A DNA stretch of 47,861 nucleotides from Candidatus Omnitrophota bacterium (GTDB lineage Bacteria > Omnitrophota > Gorgyraeia > Zapsychrales > Fredricksoniimonadaceae). The position numbers were made by a program, and so were the translations under genes. The stretch is taken from positions 1 through 47,861 of the forward strand of contig JAGWOI010000018.1 in NCBI GenBank assembly GCA_028870995.1. The letters run 5' to 3'. The notes beneath the pieces were generated by a model, which was not told where the DNA came from, made no database searches, and worked only from the letters and a program-made list of their open reading frames with translations. Of this stretch, positions 41,521 to 47,861 are shown one piece after another (the first letter of the stretch is position 1; each line of letters starts with the position of its first letter).

Positions 41521-42411
41521 ATGCTGCCCAAAGAAATTCTCGAAAAGATCCTGCGCATCGATATCACCACCAACCGCCTGGTGACGGACGTGTTTGCCGG
41601 CGCCTATCACAGTGTCTTTAAGGGCAGGGGGATGGAATTCGATGAGGTGCGCGAATACCAGCCGGGCGATGATATCCGATCCATCGATTGGAACGTTACC
41701 GCACGCACCGGCCTGGCCCATGTCAAAAAATATATCGAAGAGCGGGAGCTCACCGTCATGATCCTGGTGGATGCTTCAGCATCTGTGCATTTTGCCTCCA
41801 CCAATCAAATGAAGAACAAGCTGGCCGCGGAGATCGCCGCAGTGCTGGCCTTCGCCGCCATTCGTAACAACGACAAGGTGGGGCTTTTAATGTTCACTGA
41901 CGGCCCTGAACTGTTCATCCCGCCTAAAAAGGGCAAGGCCCATGTGTTGAGGGTGATCCGGGAAATTTTGTATTTTAAGCCGCAGGGCCGGGCAACAAAT
42001 TTACCCAAGGTGCTTGAACATTTGATCAAGGTGCTGCACCGGCGCTCAACTGTATTTATTATCTCGGATTTTCTGGACCCTAAAGACGATTCGTTGCGCA
42101 AATCCATGCGGATTGCGGATCAGCACCATGACCTGATTGCCGTTACCCTGACCGATCCGAGAGAAATCGATTTGCCGGATTGCGGCCTGGTGGAGTTGAT
42201 GGACGCGGAAACCGGATCCAGAACGGTAGTTGATACCTCGAATGCGGCTTTGCGCAAGGTCTACCATAATAAAGCCTCCAACAGGCTCAAGGCCCGCAAC
42301 CGCTTGTTCGAGACAATCGGTATCGACCATATTGATATTTCAACGGATGTGCCTTATACCAAGGCTTTGGTAGGATTCTTTGCCAAAAGGCGCCGCCGTT
42401 TGAACCGATAA
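41521..42411 (+). CDS. DUF58 (VWA-like) protein of the Bat operon
   Basis: A 296-residue DUF58 protein, a VWA-like partner that always tracks with MoxR. The family motif is YQPGDDIRSIDWNVTAR (about 46-62). The MIDAS-like LVDASASVHF has Asp84, Ser86 and Ser88, a true D-x-S-x-S. RSTVFIISDFLDP is the later strand. No membrane segment is present, so it is cytoplasmic, where it can meet MoxR. It starts six bases after moxR; its ribosome site is weak, so coupling to moxR translation is likely. Confidence 0.92.
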   Translation: MLPKEILEKILRIDITTNRLVTDVFAGAYHSVFKGRGMEFDEVREYQPGDDIRSIDWNVTARTGLAHVKKYIEERELTVMILVDASASVHFASTNQMKNKLAAEIAAVLAFAAIRNNDKVGLLMFTDGPELFIPPKKGKAHVLRVIREILYFKPQGRATNLPKVLEHLIKVLHRRSTVFIISDFLDPKDDSLRKSMRIADQHHDLIAVTLTDPREIDLPDCGLVELMDAETGSRTVVDTSNAALRKVYHNKASNRLKARNRLFETIGIDHIDISTDVPYTKALVGFFAKRRRRLNR

Positions 42412-42414
42412 CGT

Positions 42415-42915
42415 ATGAATGATATTAGAGACGTTAAACCTCCTGTCGGTTTGCCTGATTTTTGGTGGTTGCTGTGGGTGGCCCTTGGTTTAATAGCCGC
42501 TGCCGCACTTATTTATCTCTTCCGCCGCTATTCTAAAAAAAACAACCAGGCTTTGTTAGTGACGCCGGTGCCGGAATTGTCCGCTTGGGAAAAGGCCTAC
42601 CAGCAACTGGAAGCTTTGCGCCGGGAGAATTTGCCGGACAAAGGGGTTTTCAAGGAATTCTTCACCAGGGTTGCGGACATCGTTCGTCAATACATGGAAA
42701 ACCGCTTTGATATCCGCGCGCCGCACATGTCTACGGAAGAATTTTTGTATTTCTTAAAGGTAAGCGGGCATTTGAATGAATCCCAAAAGAACGCTTTAAA
42801 GGAGTTCTTAAATTCATGCGACATGGTCAAGTTTGCCAAATATGACCCGACACTTAAAGAAGCTTCGACGAATTTTGATTTAGCTAAAAGGCTGGTGGAT
42901 GATACCCGAATTTAA
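42415..42915 (+). CDS. DUF4381-like membrane protein of the Bat operon
   Basis: A 166-residue protein with one membrane helix (about 17-38, FWWLLWVALGLIAAAALIYLF) and a cytoplasmic helical domain. In gene clusters of this kind a DUF4381 protein stands between DUF58 and BatA, and PVGLPDFWWLLW with W-E-K-A-Y-Q-Q-L-E-A-L-R fits that type. The C-terminal YMENRFDIRAPHMSTEEFL is a recurring segment that also appears in the BatD tail. The start follows the DUF58 stop by three bases; its end overlaps batA by 17. Confidence 0.75.
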   Translation: MNDIRDVKPPVGLPDFWWLLWVALGLIAAAALIYLFRRYSKKNNQALLVTPVPELSAWEKAYQQLEALRRENLPDKGVFKEFFTRVADIVRQYMENRFDIRAPHMSTEEFLYFLKVSGHLNESQKNALKEFLNSCDMVKFAKYDPTLKEASTNFDLAKRLVDDTRI

Positions 42916-43900
42916 AACACCTTTGATTTTGTTGTTGATTCCGGCACTGCTGGTCTTGTTAGGGTACGCCTACCGGCGCCGGCAGGGCATGCCTTTAAAA
43001 TTTTCATCCCTCTTGCTGGTGCATGAGCTGCCGGTTACCTGGCGGGTGCGCTGGAAATTCTTACCAACGGTAATAAGGATATTGGTGCTGGTTTTTTTAT
43101 TCGTTGCGCTGGCCGGTCCTCAAAAATACCTAGGCTCCTCCAAGGTCAGCAGCGAAGGGATCGATATAGCTTTGGCCCTTGATGTCTCGGGCAGCATGTC
43201 GGCCCTGGATTACCAGATGAACGGCAGGCGCATCAGCCGTCTCGATATTGTTAAAAAGACGGTCGAGAATTTTATTAAACAGCGCCCTGACGACCGGATA
43301 GGTCTGATCGTTTTCGGCTCCCAGGCCTATACGGTTTGTCCCCTGACCATGGACCACGACTGGCTGCTGGAAAACCTCAAAGCGGTACGCATTGGGCTCA
43401 TCCAGGATGCGACCGCGATCGGGTCAGGGATCGCTACATCCTTGCTGAGGCTGCAAAAGAGTAAAGCCAAGTCCAAGATCATCGTGCTTTTGACCGATGG
43501 CGTCAATAATTCAGGCACGATAGCGCCCTTGGCTGCCGCCAAAATGGCCCAAGCTTTAGGCATCAAAATTTATACGATCGGTGCCGGTACAGGCGGCATT
43601 GTGCCTTTTCCTGTGACAGACCAATTCGGCAACATCCATTATGAACAGGCCCAGTTTGATCTGGATGAGGATACCCTCAAGAAAATAGCGGACATGACGG
43701 GCGGTGAATATTTCAGGGCGGCGGATACCGCCTCCTTGAAGAATATTTATGCCAGAATAAACAAACTTGAGAAGACCAAGGTCGAGCAAAAAGGCTACAA
43801 GATCTATAAGCCGCTGTTTTGGTGCTGGGTGGACGCGGCCCTGGCCCTGTTGGCCCTGGAGATCATTTTAACCAATACGTTGTTTTTAAAGATCCCATGA
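42899..43900 (+). CDS. batA: BatA-type VWA membrane protein
   Basis: A 333-residue membrane protein with two N-terminal helices (about 8-22 and 58-75), a VWA domain and a C-terminal helix (about 305-327). The MIDAS motif LDVSGSMSA has Asp95, Ser97 and Ser99, and LLTDGVNNSG supplies the later Asp. RISRLDIVKKTVENFI and DRIGLIVFGSQAY are typical of BatA. By precedent, Bat proteins support envelope integrity and stress resistance in Bacteroides and others, though their mechanism is unsettled. Overlap with the flanking genes shows co-translation. Confidence 0.92.
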   Translation: MIPEFKTPLILLLIPALLVLLGYAYRRRQGMPLKFSSLLLVHELPVTWRVRWKFLPTVIRILVLVFLFVALAGPQKYLGSSKVSSEGIDIALALDVSGSMSALDYQMNGRRISRLDIVKKTVENFIKQRPDDRIGLIVFGSQAYTVCPLTMDHDWLLENLKAVRIGLIQDATAIGSGIATSLLRLQKSKAKSKIIVLLTDGVNNSGTIAPLAAAKMAQALGIKIYTIGAGTGGIVPFPVTDQFGNIHYEQAQFDLDEDTLKKIADMTGGEYFRAADTASLKNIYARINKLEKTKVEQKGYKIYKPLFWCWVDAALALLALEIILTNTLFLKIP

Positions 43901-44907
43901 ATTTCGCCAATCCTCAAGCCTTGCATTTACTATGGCTCTTGCCTTTGATCGCAGCGGTCTTGCACTGGTTTTACCAATACCGCTGCCGAATGATGTCCCG
44001 GTTCGCTCAGGAGCACCTATTAAGTGAATTGGCTTACCGGGGGAGCAAAAAACTTTACAGGTGGAAGGCCCTGCTGGTCATGGGCGCTTTTGTGCTGATG
44101 GTCTTCGCGTTAAGTCGTCCCCAGTGGGGATTCCATATGCGCTCCATTAAGCGTCATGGCTTGGATATTATGGTGGCCATCGATGTTTCCAAAAGCATGC
44201 TGACCCAGGACGTTAAACCTTCGCGCCTGGAGCGCACCAAATTCGCCGTCAAGGATCTGGTCATGAAGCTGGACGGTTCAGACCATATCGGTCTCATTGC
44301 CTTTGCAGGAGATGCGATGTTGATGTGCCCATTTACTTATGATTACAACGGTTTTTTGTTAAGCCTTGATGATCTGGGCGTTGATTCCATTCCCCGCGGA
44401 GGCACGGACATCGGGGCGGCCATTGATGAGAGCATCAAGGCCTATAAGGGCTTGATTGATTCTGACAAGGCCGTTGTTTTGATTACTGACGGAGAAGAGG
44501 AAGAGGGGGATGCGCTGGCGGCGGCCCGCAGGGCCAAACAAAAGGGCATACGGATCTTTACGGTCGGCGTTGGCACCCGGGAAGGGGATTTGATCCAGGT
44601 GCCCGGCAGCGATGGTCAAATGGAATTTTTGAAAGACGCCAATGGGGATGTGGTCAAATCGCATTTGAACGAAAACTTGCTGCAACAGATCGCCTATATC
44701 ACCGGCGGGGCCTATATCCGCAGCGGCGCGGAGCAATTCGGGCTCGACTACCTGTATGACCGGCAGTTGTCCAAACTTAAAAAACATGACGCCCAGGTCA
44801 AGATGGCCAAGCTGTATGATGACAGGTATCAGTGGCCGCTTACAGGGGCGTTTGTTCTGTTGCTGATCGAAATGTTTATTTTGACCCGAAGGAAAACTTA
44901 TGCGTAG
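43897..44907 (+). CDS. batB: BatB-type VWA membrane protein
   Basis: A 336-residue paralogue of BatA. It has two N-terminal helices (about 8-25 and 60-76), a VWA domain with AIDVSKSMLTQDVKPSRLERTK (MIDAS Asp96, Ser98, Ser100) and VLITDGEEEEGD, and a C-terminal helix (about 310-328). TQDVKPSRLERTK (read after SML) is a BatB hallmark. I place the start at the ATG of 43897, where it overlaps the batA stop as ATGA; an open frame continues 78 bases upstream inside batA without any family character. The two VWA proteins probably form a heteromer. Confidence 0.92.
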   Translation: MNFANPQALHLLWLLPLIAAVLHWFYQYRCRMMSRFAQEHLLSELAYRGSKKLYRWKALLVMGAFVLMVFALSRPQWGFHMRSIKRHGLDIMVAIDVSKSMLTQDVKPSRLERTKFAVKDLVMKLDGSDHIGLIAFAGDAMLMCPFTYDYNGFLLSLDDLGVDSIPRGGTDIGAAIDESIKAYKGLIDSDKAVVLITDGEEEEGDALAAARRAKQKGIRIFTVGVGTREGDLIQVPGSDGQMEFLKDANGDVVKSHLNENLLQQIAYITGGAYIRSGAEQFGLDYLYDRQLSKLKKHDAQVKMAKLYDDRYQWPLTGAFVLLLIEMFILTRRKTYA

Positions 44908-45748
44908 GCCTATGGAAATCATTCTTTCAACCATGCTGGCGATGTTTTTTCTGCCTTCTTTGGGCTTCGCTTCGGTCGCCGGCGATGTCAACCGGGCCAA
45001 TCACTTGTATGAGCATGGCCAATTCGATGACGCCCTCGACCTTTATCAAAAGGCTCTGGCTAAGGATGATAAGTCTCCGGTGGTTAAATATGATTTGGGA
45101 ACGGATTTTTACAAGAAGGGTGATTATACCAAGGCCCTTGAATATTTAAGGCAAGCTTCCCAGGAAAAGGATCTTAAGATAAAATCTAAGGCGCAGTATA
45201 ATTTGGGTAACGCGCTTTTTAAGTCCGGTGTGGGCAAAGAAGCCGGTGATGTCAATGGCGCGCTCAAAACCCTGCAGGATTCGTTGGGGCAATACGAACA
45301 AGTCATTAAGGACGATCCTAAAGACCAGGATGCTGTTTTTAATGAAGGTGTGGTCAAAAAGGAGATTGAACGGCTGAAGCGCCGGCAACAGCAGCAACAG
45401 CAGCGACAGCAGCAAAATCAACAGCGGAATCGGTCGAAAAAGAACCAACAGCGGAACAGTCAAAATCAACACAATCAACAGGACCAGGAGAACCAGCCCA
45501 AACAGCAAAAGCAAAATCAACAGCAGGGTCAACAAAACCGGCAGCGTCAACAAAATCAGCAAGAACAGCCTTCCGGACAGGCGCAGCCTCAAAGCCGGCA
45601 ATCACAGGCAGGGGAGAGCCCCCAAGAACTTGACCGCAAGCAGGCTGAAGACATGCTGGAAGACTACCGGGAGAACGAAGAGCCCAGGAAGCTTCTGAAT
45701 TATATGTCCGGTAAAATCGATACCAGGCCTGTATTGAAGGATTGGTGA
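44900..45748 (+). CDS. batC: BatC-type TPR protein with Gln-rich tail
   Basis: A 282-residue exported TPR protein. The signal peptide ends near Ala24 (GFA-SV). TPR units run from about 28 to 160 (ANHLYEHGQFDDALDLYQKA, DLGTDFYKKGDYTKALEYL). Residues about 165-235 are extremely rich in Gln, Asn and Arg, and were surely hard to keep stable in copying. The end, QAEDMLEDYRENEEPRKLLN, is the conserved BatC tail. TPR modules here likely hold BatA, BatB and BatD together. The start at 44900 overlaps batB by eight bases; an in-frame ATG at 44912 is also possible. Confidence 0.88.
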   Translation: MRRPMEIILSTMLAMFFLPSLGFASVAGDVNRANHLYEHGQFDDALDLYQKALAKDDKSPVVKYDLGTDFYKKGDYTKALEYLRQASQEKDLKIKSKAQYNLGNALFKSGVGKEAGDVNGALKTLQDSLGQYEQVIKDDPKDQDAVFNEGVVKKEIERLKRRQQQQQQRQQQNQQRNRSKKNQQRNSQNQHNQQDQENQPKQQKQNQQQGQQNRQRQQNQQEQPSGQAQPQSRQSQAGESPQELDRKQAEDMLEDYRENEEPRKLLNYMSGKIDTRPVLKDW

Positions 45749-45756
45749 TATTGTCC

Positions 45757-47547
45757 ATGAAGAGAATATTTATTACTAGTTTGATATTGATCGTAACATC
45801 CGTGACAGCCTGGGCCGAGGCTGTAAACTTTCAGGCCACGGTCAACTCCAACGAGATATCGATGGACGAGGTCTTGCAATTGACCTTGACCTTTACGGGC
45901 GTCAATCAGGATTTGAATCCGGTGAGTTTGCCTAATGTGGACGGATTCTCGGCTAAATATTTGGGGCCTTCGACCAGTGTTTCCATCGTCAACGGCGTCT
46001 ACAGCAGTTCCCGTTCGTTTATTTATGACCTGTTTCCCAACAAGACCGGTCATTTTCAAATCCCCCCCATAACGGCAACGGTCAACGGCCAGACCTACGC
46101 GACCATGCCTATCGAGGTAGATGTGGTCAAAAATGCCTCAGAGTCCCAGGCGCCGGCATCCGGCGATCAACCGCCCGGCACAGAGAGCCTTCAAGACAGG
46201 GTCAAGGTGCTTGTTTCGGTCGATCAGAAGGATGTCTATCTAAACCAGCGGGTGCTTTTGACGGTGAAGCTTTTGATCAATAACGTGCCCACCTTGCGGG
46301 ATGTGCAGATGCCGCAATTTGACCAGCAGGGCATTACCGTTGATGATTTTGCCAAACCGCAGCAATATTCCGGTGTCATCAATGGGGTCAGGTATGATGA
46401 GGTGGTCTTTAAGACCTATATCTATCCCAACAGGCTGGGGGATTTGACCCTGGGTCCGGTACGGATCCGGGGCAATGTGCTTTATAAGACAGGAGGGGAC
46501 AATAATCCCTTTGACCAGGGCGTGTTCGGGGATGCTTTTAAGGGTTTTTTTGATTCCTATGCCGCTAGGTCATTGACTGTCAGCTCTCAGCCGCTGGTCC
46601 TGCATGTTTCCGCCCTGTCTCAAGCAAACCGGCCTGAGGATTTTTCAGGGGGCATAGGGCAGTTTGATTTTCAAGCCAGCGTGTCGCCTTTACAGGTCAA
46701 AGCCGGCGATCCGTTGACCTTGAAAATGCAATTACGGGGCAACGGTAATTTTAAGGACGTAAAGATTCCGGATTTTCAGGCCCCTGGTTTTAAATCTTAC
46801 GAGCCGCAAATCAAGGGCAGTGAGAACGGCAAGGCAGCGGAAGAAGTGATCATTCCCACCTCGCCTGCGGTCAAAATAGTGCCGGCGCTGCATTTTTCCT
46901 ATTTTGATCCTTCATTGAAAACTTATAAAACCATCACTCAGGGGCCTTTCGCCATAAAGGTCACCGCGCCTAACCCCGATCAGCAATTTAAGGCTGTCGG
47001 CTTTACGGATATAAGCAAGACACCGGCCGCTGCCGACCGTTTCTCATTCGGCCAAATGCTGGGTGATCTGTTCCATATGTTTAGAAAACTTTTCAGCTTT
47101 TTGCTGTTTTGGATTATTTCAGGAATTATTTTGGCCGCCGGAATTTTTTACTTTTTATGGAGGCGTTTTCAGGACCGCCTTGCCCATGACACGGCCTTTG
47201 CCCGCAGGCTTAAGGCGTTTTCTCAAGCCAGAAAAATTTTAATTCAGGCGGAAGCGGTGATCGCAGGAGGGAGTCCCAAGGATTTTTATACGCTTTTATC
47301 AAAGGCTTTGCGTGATTACCTGGCTGATAAATGGGATGAGCCTTCCGCTGTTCTTGGCATCAACGATATTTTAAACCGTTTGAGGCATGCCGGTTTGCAA
47401 GACGATATCCCTACGCGCATTCAACATCTTTTGGAACAAAGCGATCTGGTCTGTTTTGCCAATGCCACCCGCAATGCTTCCCAGATGAAAGCTGACCTCT
47501 CCGAAGCGCAAGATCTCATGGCCCGCCTTGAAAAATCCATAAAATGA
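45757..47547 (+). CDS. batD: BatD-type membrane protein
   Basis: A 596-residue BatD protein with a signal peptide (cleavage near Ala20), a large periplasmic part with repeated immunoglobulin-like folds (FQATVNSNEISMDEVLQL, VLVSVDQKDVYLNQRVLL and FQASVSPLQVKAGDPLTL begin three of them), a membrane helix (about 445-470), and a helical cytoplasmic tail (TLLSKALRDYLADKW and DILNRLRHAGL). BatD is thought to aid envelope stress tolerance. The start is the ATG at 45757, which gives a proper signal peptide; the frame is open upstream through a GTG and TTG. It closes the operon. Confidence 0.9.
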   Translation: MKRIFITSLILIVTSVTAWAEAVNFQATVNSNEISMDEVLQLTLTFTGVNQDLNPVSLPNVDGFSAKYLGPSTSVSIVNGVYSSSRSFIYDLFPNKTGHFQIPPITATVNGQTYATMPIEVDVVKNASESQAPASGDQPPGTESLQDRVKVLVSVDQKDVYLNQRVLLTVKLLINNVPTLRDVQMPQFDQQGITVDDFAKPQQYSGVINGVRYDEVVFKTYIYPNRLGDLTLGPVRIRGNVLYKTGGDNNPFDQGVFGDAFKGFFDSYAARSLTVSSQPLVLHVSALSQANRPEDFSGGIGQFDFQASVSPLQVKAGDPLTLKMQLRGNGNFKDVKIPDFQAPGFKSYEPQIKGSENGKAAEEVIIPTSPAVKIVPALHFSYFDPSLKTYKTITQGPFAIKVTAPNPDQQFKAVGFTDISKTPAAADRFSFGQMLGDLFHMFRKLFSFLLFWIISGIILAAGIFYFLWRRFQDRLAHDTAFARRLKAFSQARKILIQAEAVIAGGSPKDFYTLLSKALRDYLADKWDEPSAVLGINDILNRLRHAGLQDDIPTRIQHLLEQSDLVCFANATRNASQMKADLSEAQDLMARLEKSIK

Positions 47548-47563
47548 GGCCTCGGCCGCTTAT

Positions 47564-47592
47564 TTGCCTTTAGTTTAAATATAAGACATACT
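47564..47592 (+). promoter_or_regulatory. Weak promoter candidate before the last gene
   Basis: TTGCCT (47564-47569) and CATACT (47587-47592) with 17 bases between. The next ATG is ten bases after the -10, again with no ribosome site. The -10 match is only four of six. Confidence 0.3.
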
Positions 47593-47601
47593 TTAGCTGG
47601 T

Positions 47602-47861
47602 ATGAAAAAGGCCCCATTTCTATCCTTTTTTGTTTTGTTGGTTTTTGCTTTGAATACCCTCGGCCCGTTACCGGCAAAAGCTGACGATCTTCTGGTGCCG
47701 CAACCCGGCATGATGGTAGCCTTAAGCCCTCCGGAAGACCCGCCTTTGCTCAAAGGCATCAAGGTGCACGCGGAGGATCCCTTCAGGTTCGACTTCATCC
47801 TGGACAAAGGCGACAGCGAACTTAGTGCTGATGAGCTCAAAGATGAATCCAGCCGCTTGAT
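47602..47861 (+). CDS. Secreted protein, 3' end beyond window
   Basis: The window holds only the first 86 codons of this gene. The start gives a clean signal peptide (MKKAPFLSFFVLLVFALN, cleavage near the AKA before DD). The mature part, which has MVALSPPEDPPLLKGIKVH, DPFRFDFILDKGDSEL and DELKDESSRL, recalls the N-terminus of large secreted proteins common in Omnitrophota genomes, in which the pattern M-V-x-L-S..P..LKGI..H..NPF.FDFI.D.GD is typical. That is from memory and unverified. The function is unknown. It appears to have its own weak promoter. Confidence 0.6.
   Translation, partial: MKKAPFLSFFVLLVFALNTLGPLPAKADDLLVPQPGMMVALSPPEDPPLLKGIKVHAEDPFRFDFILDKGDSELSADELKDESSRL

Noticed and set aside
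43819-43896. An upstream extension of batB
   Set aside because: The extra 26 residues overlap batA in another frame and lack family similarity; the ATGA junction at 43897 is the natural start.
45380-45600. Low-complexity CAA/CAG-rich DNA
   Set aside because: It is in frame and codes the Gln-rich BatC tail; no separate repeat element is needed.
1-47861. CRISPR, tRNA, rRNA or integrase
   Set aside because: No direct-repeat array, cloverleaf-like sequence, ribosomal RNA core or recombinase was seen; gaps between genes are too short for most of them.

Overview
This window reads as a chromosomal segment of a Gram-negative (diderm) bacterium that uses the standard genetic code and packs its genes into long operons with 1-50 base overlaps. 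It combines a V/A-type ATPase, lipoprotein signal peptides, ExbB/ExbD, an SLBB export protein, glycogen phosphorylase, and SCO1 and PCu(A)C copper chaperones. The secreted protein cut by the right edge recalls a family I associate with candidate phylum Omnitrophota. I therefore lean to Omnitrophota or another PVC-related lineage, but no rRNA or other phylogenetic marker is present, so this is inference.

Layout, left to right. (1) 38-5146: V/A-type ATPase genes K-F-E-A-B-D. (2) 5189-9625: a small secreted protein, a five-repeat SLBB polysaccharide-export protein ending in a strong hairpin, a structured leader or small-RNA locus, a cytidylate-kinase-like gene overlapping a DUF488 gene, and a Thr-rich secreted protein. 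(3) 9636-11247, minus strand: ammonium transporter and P-II regulator. (4) 11539-14544: marR-emrA-emrB drug-efflux operon with two palindromic operator candidates. (5) 14624-16876: small genes, including a minimal beta-carbonic-anhydrase-like protein, a glycine-zipper lipoprotein, a DUF486 membrane protein and a trypsin-like protease. (6) 17024-22860: exbB-exbD-TPR-VWA-aspartic protease. The VWA protein carries a TonB-like N-terminal membrane anchor (Ser16-x3-His20) but no TonB C-terminal domain. (7) 22997-26482: two secreted proteins and glycogen phosphorylase. (8) 26584-31189: a Fur/Zur-type regulator behind a perfect 25-base palindrome, then znuA-znuC-znuB, cytochrome c, PCu(A)C, SCO1 and Smr genes. 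(9) 31272-32495: PilZ and coiled-coil membrane proteins. (10) 32628-40391: YqeY-like protein, polysaccharide deacetylase, large GH94-type glycoside phosphorylase, PurE and PEP carboxylase. (11) 40519-47547: moxR-DUF58-DUF4381-batA-batB-batC-batD. (12) 47602 to the edge: start of a secreted protein.

How the parts may work together: most genes concern the cell envelope and its energy supply. The ATPase couples ATP to an ion gradient, ExbB/ExbD would carry proton motive force to a periplasmic VWA protein, and the Bat operon is a second VWA/TPR envelope system driven by a MoxR ATPase. The metal operon joins Zn/Mn uptake to periplasmic copper delivery and a c-type cytochrome, suggesting assembly of a copper respiratory enzyme encoded elsewhere. 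The carbon genes (glycogen phosphorylase, glycoside phosphorylase, PEP carboxylase) point to phosphorolytic use of storage or structural glucans. The most distinctive element is the ExbBD-linked TonB-like/VWA protein with its TPR and aspartic-protease partners.

I saw no rRNA, tRNA, CRISPR array, complete insertion sequence or integrase. No gene-free stretch exceeds 300 bases; the two longest (7680-7926 and 11248-11538) are described below.
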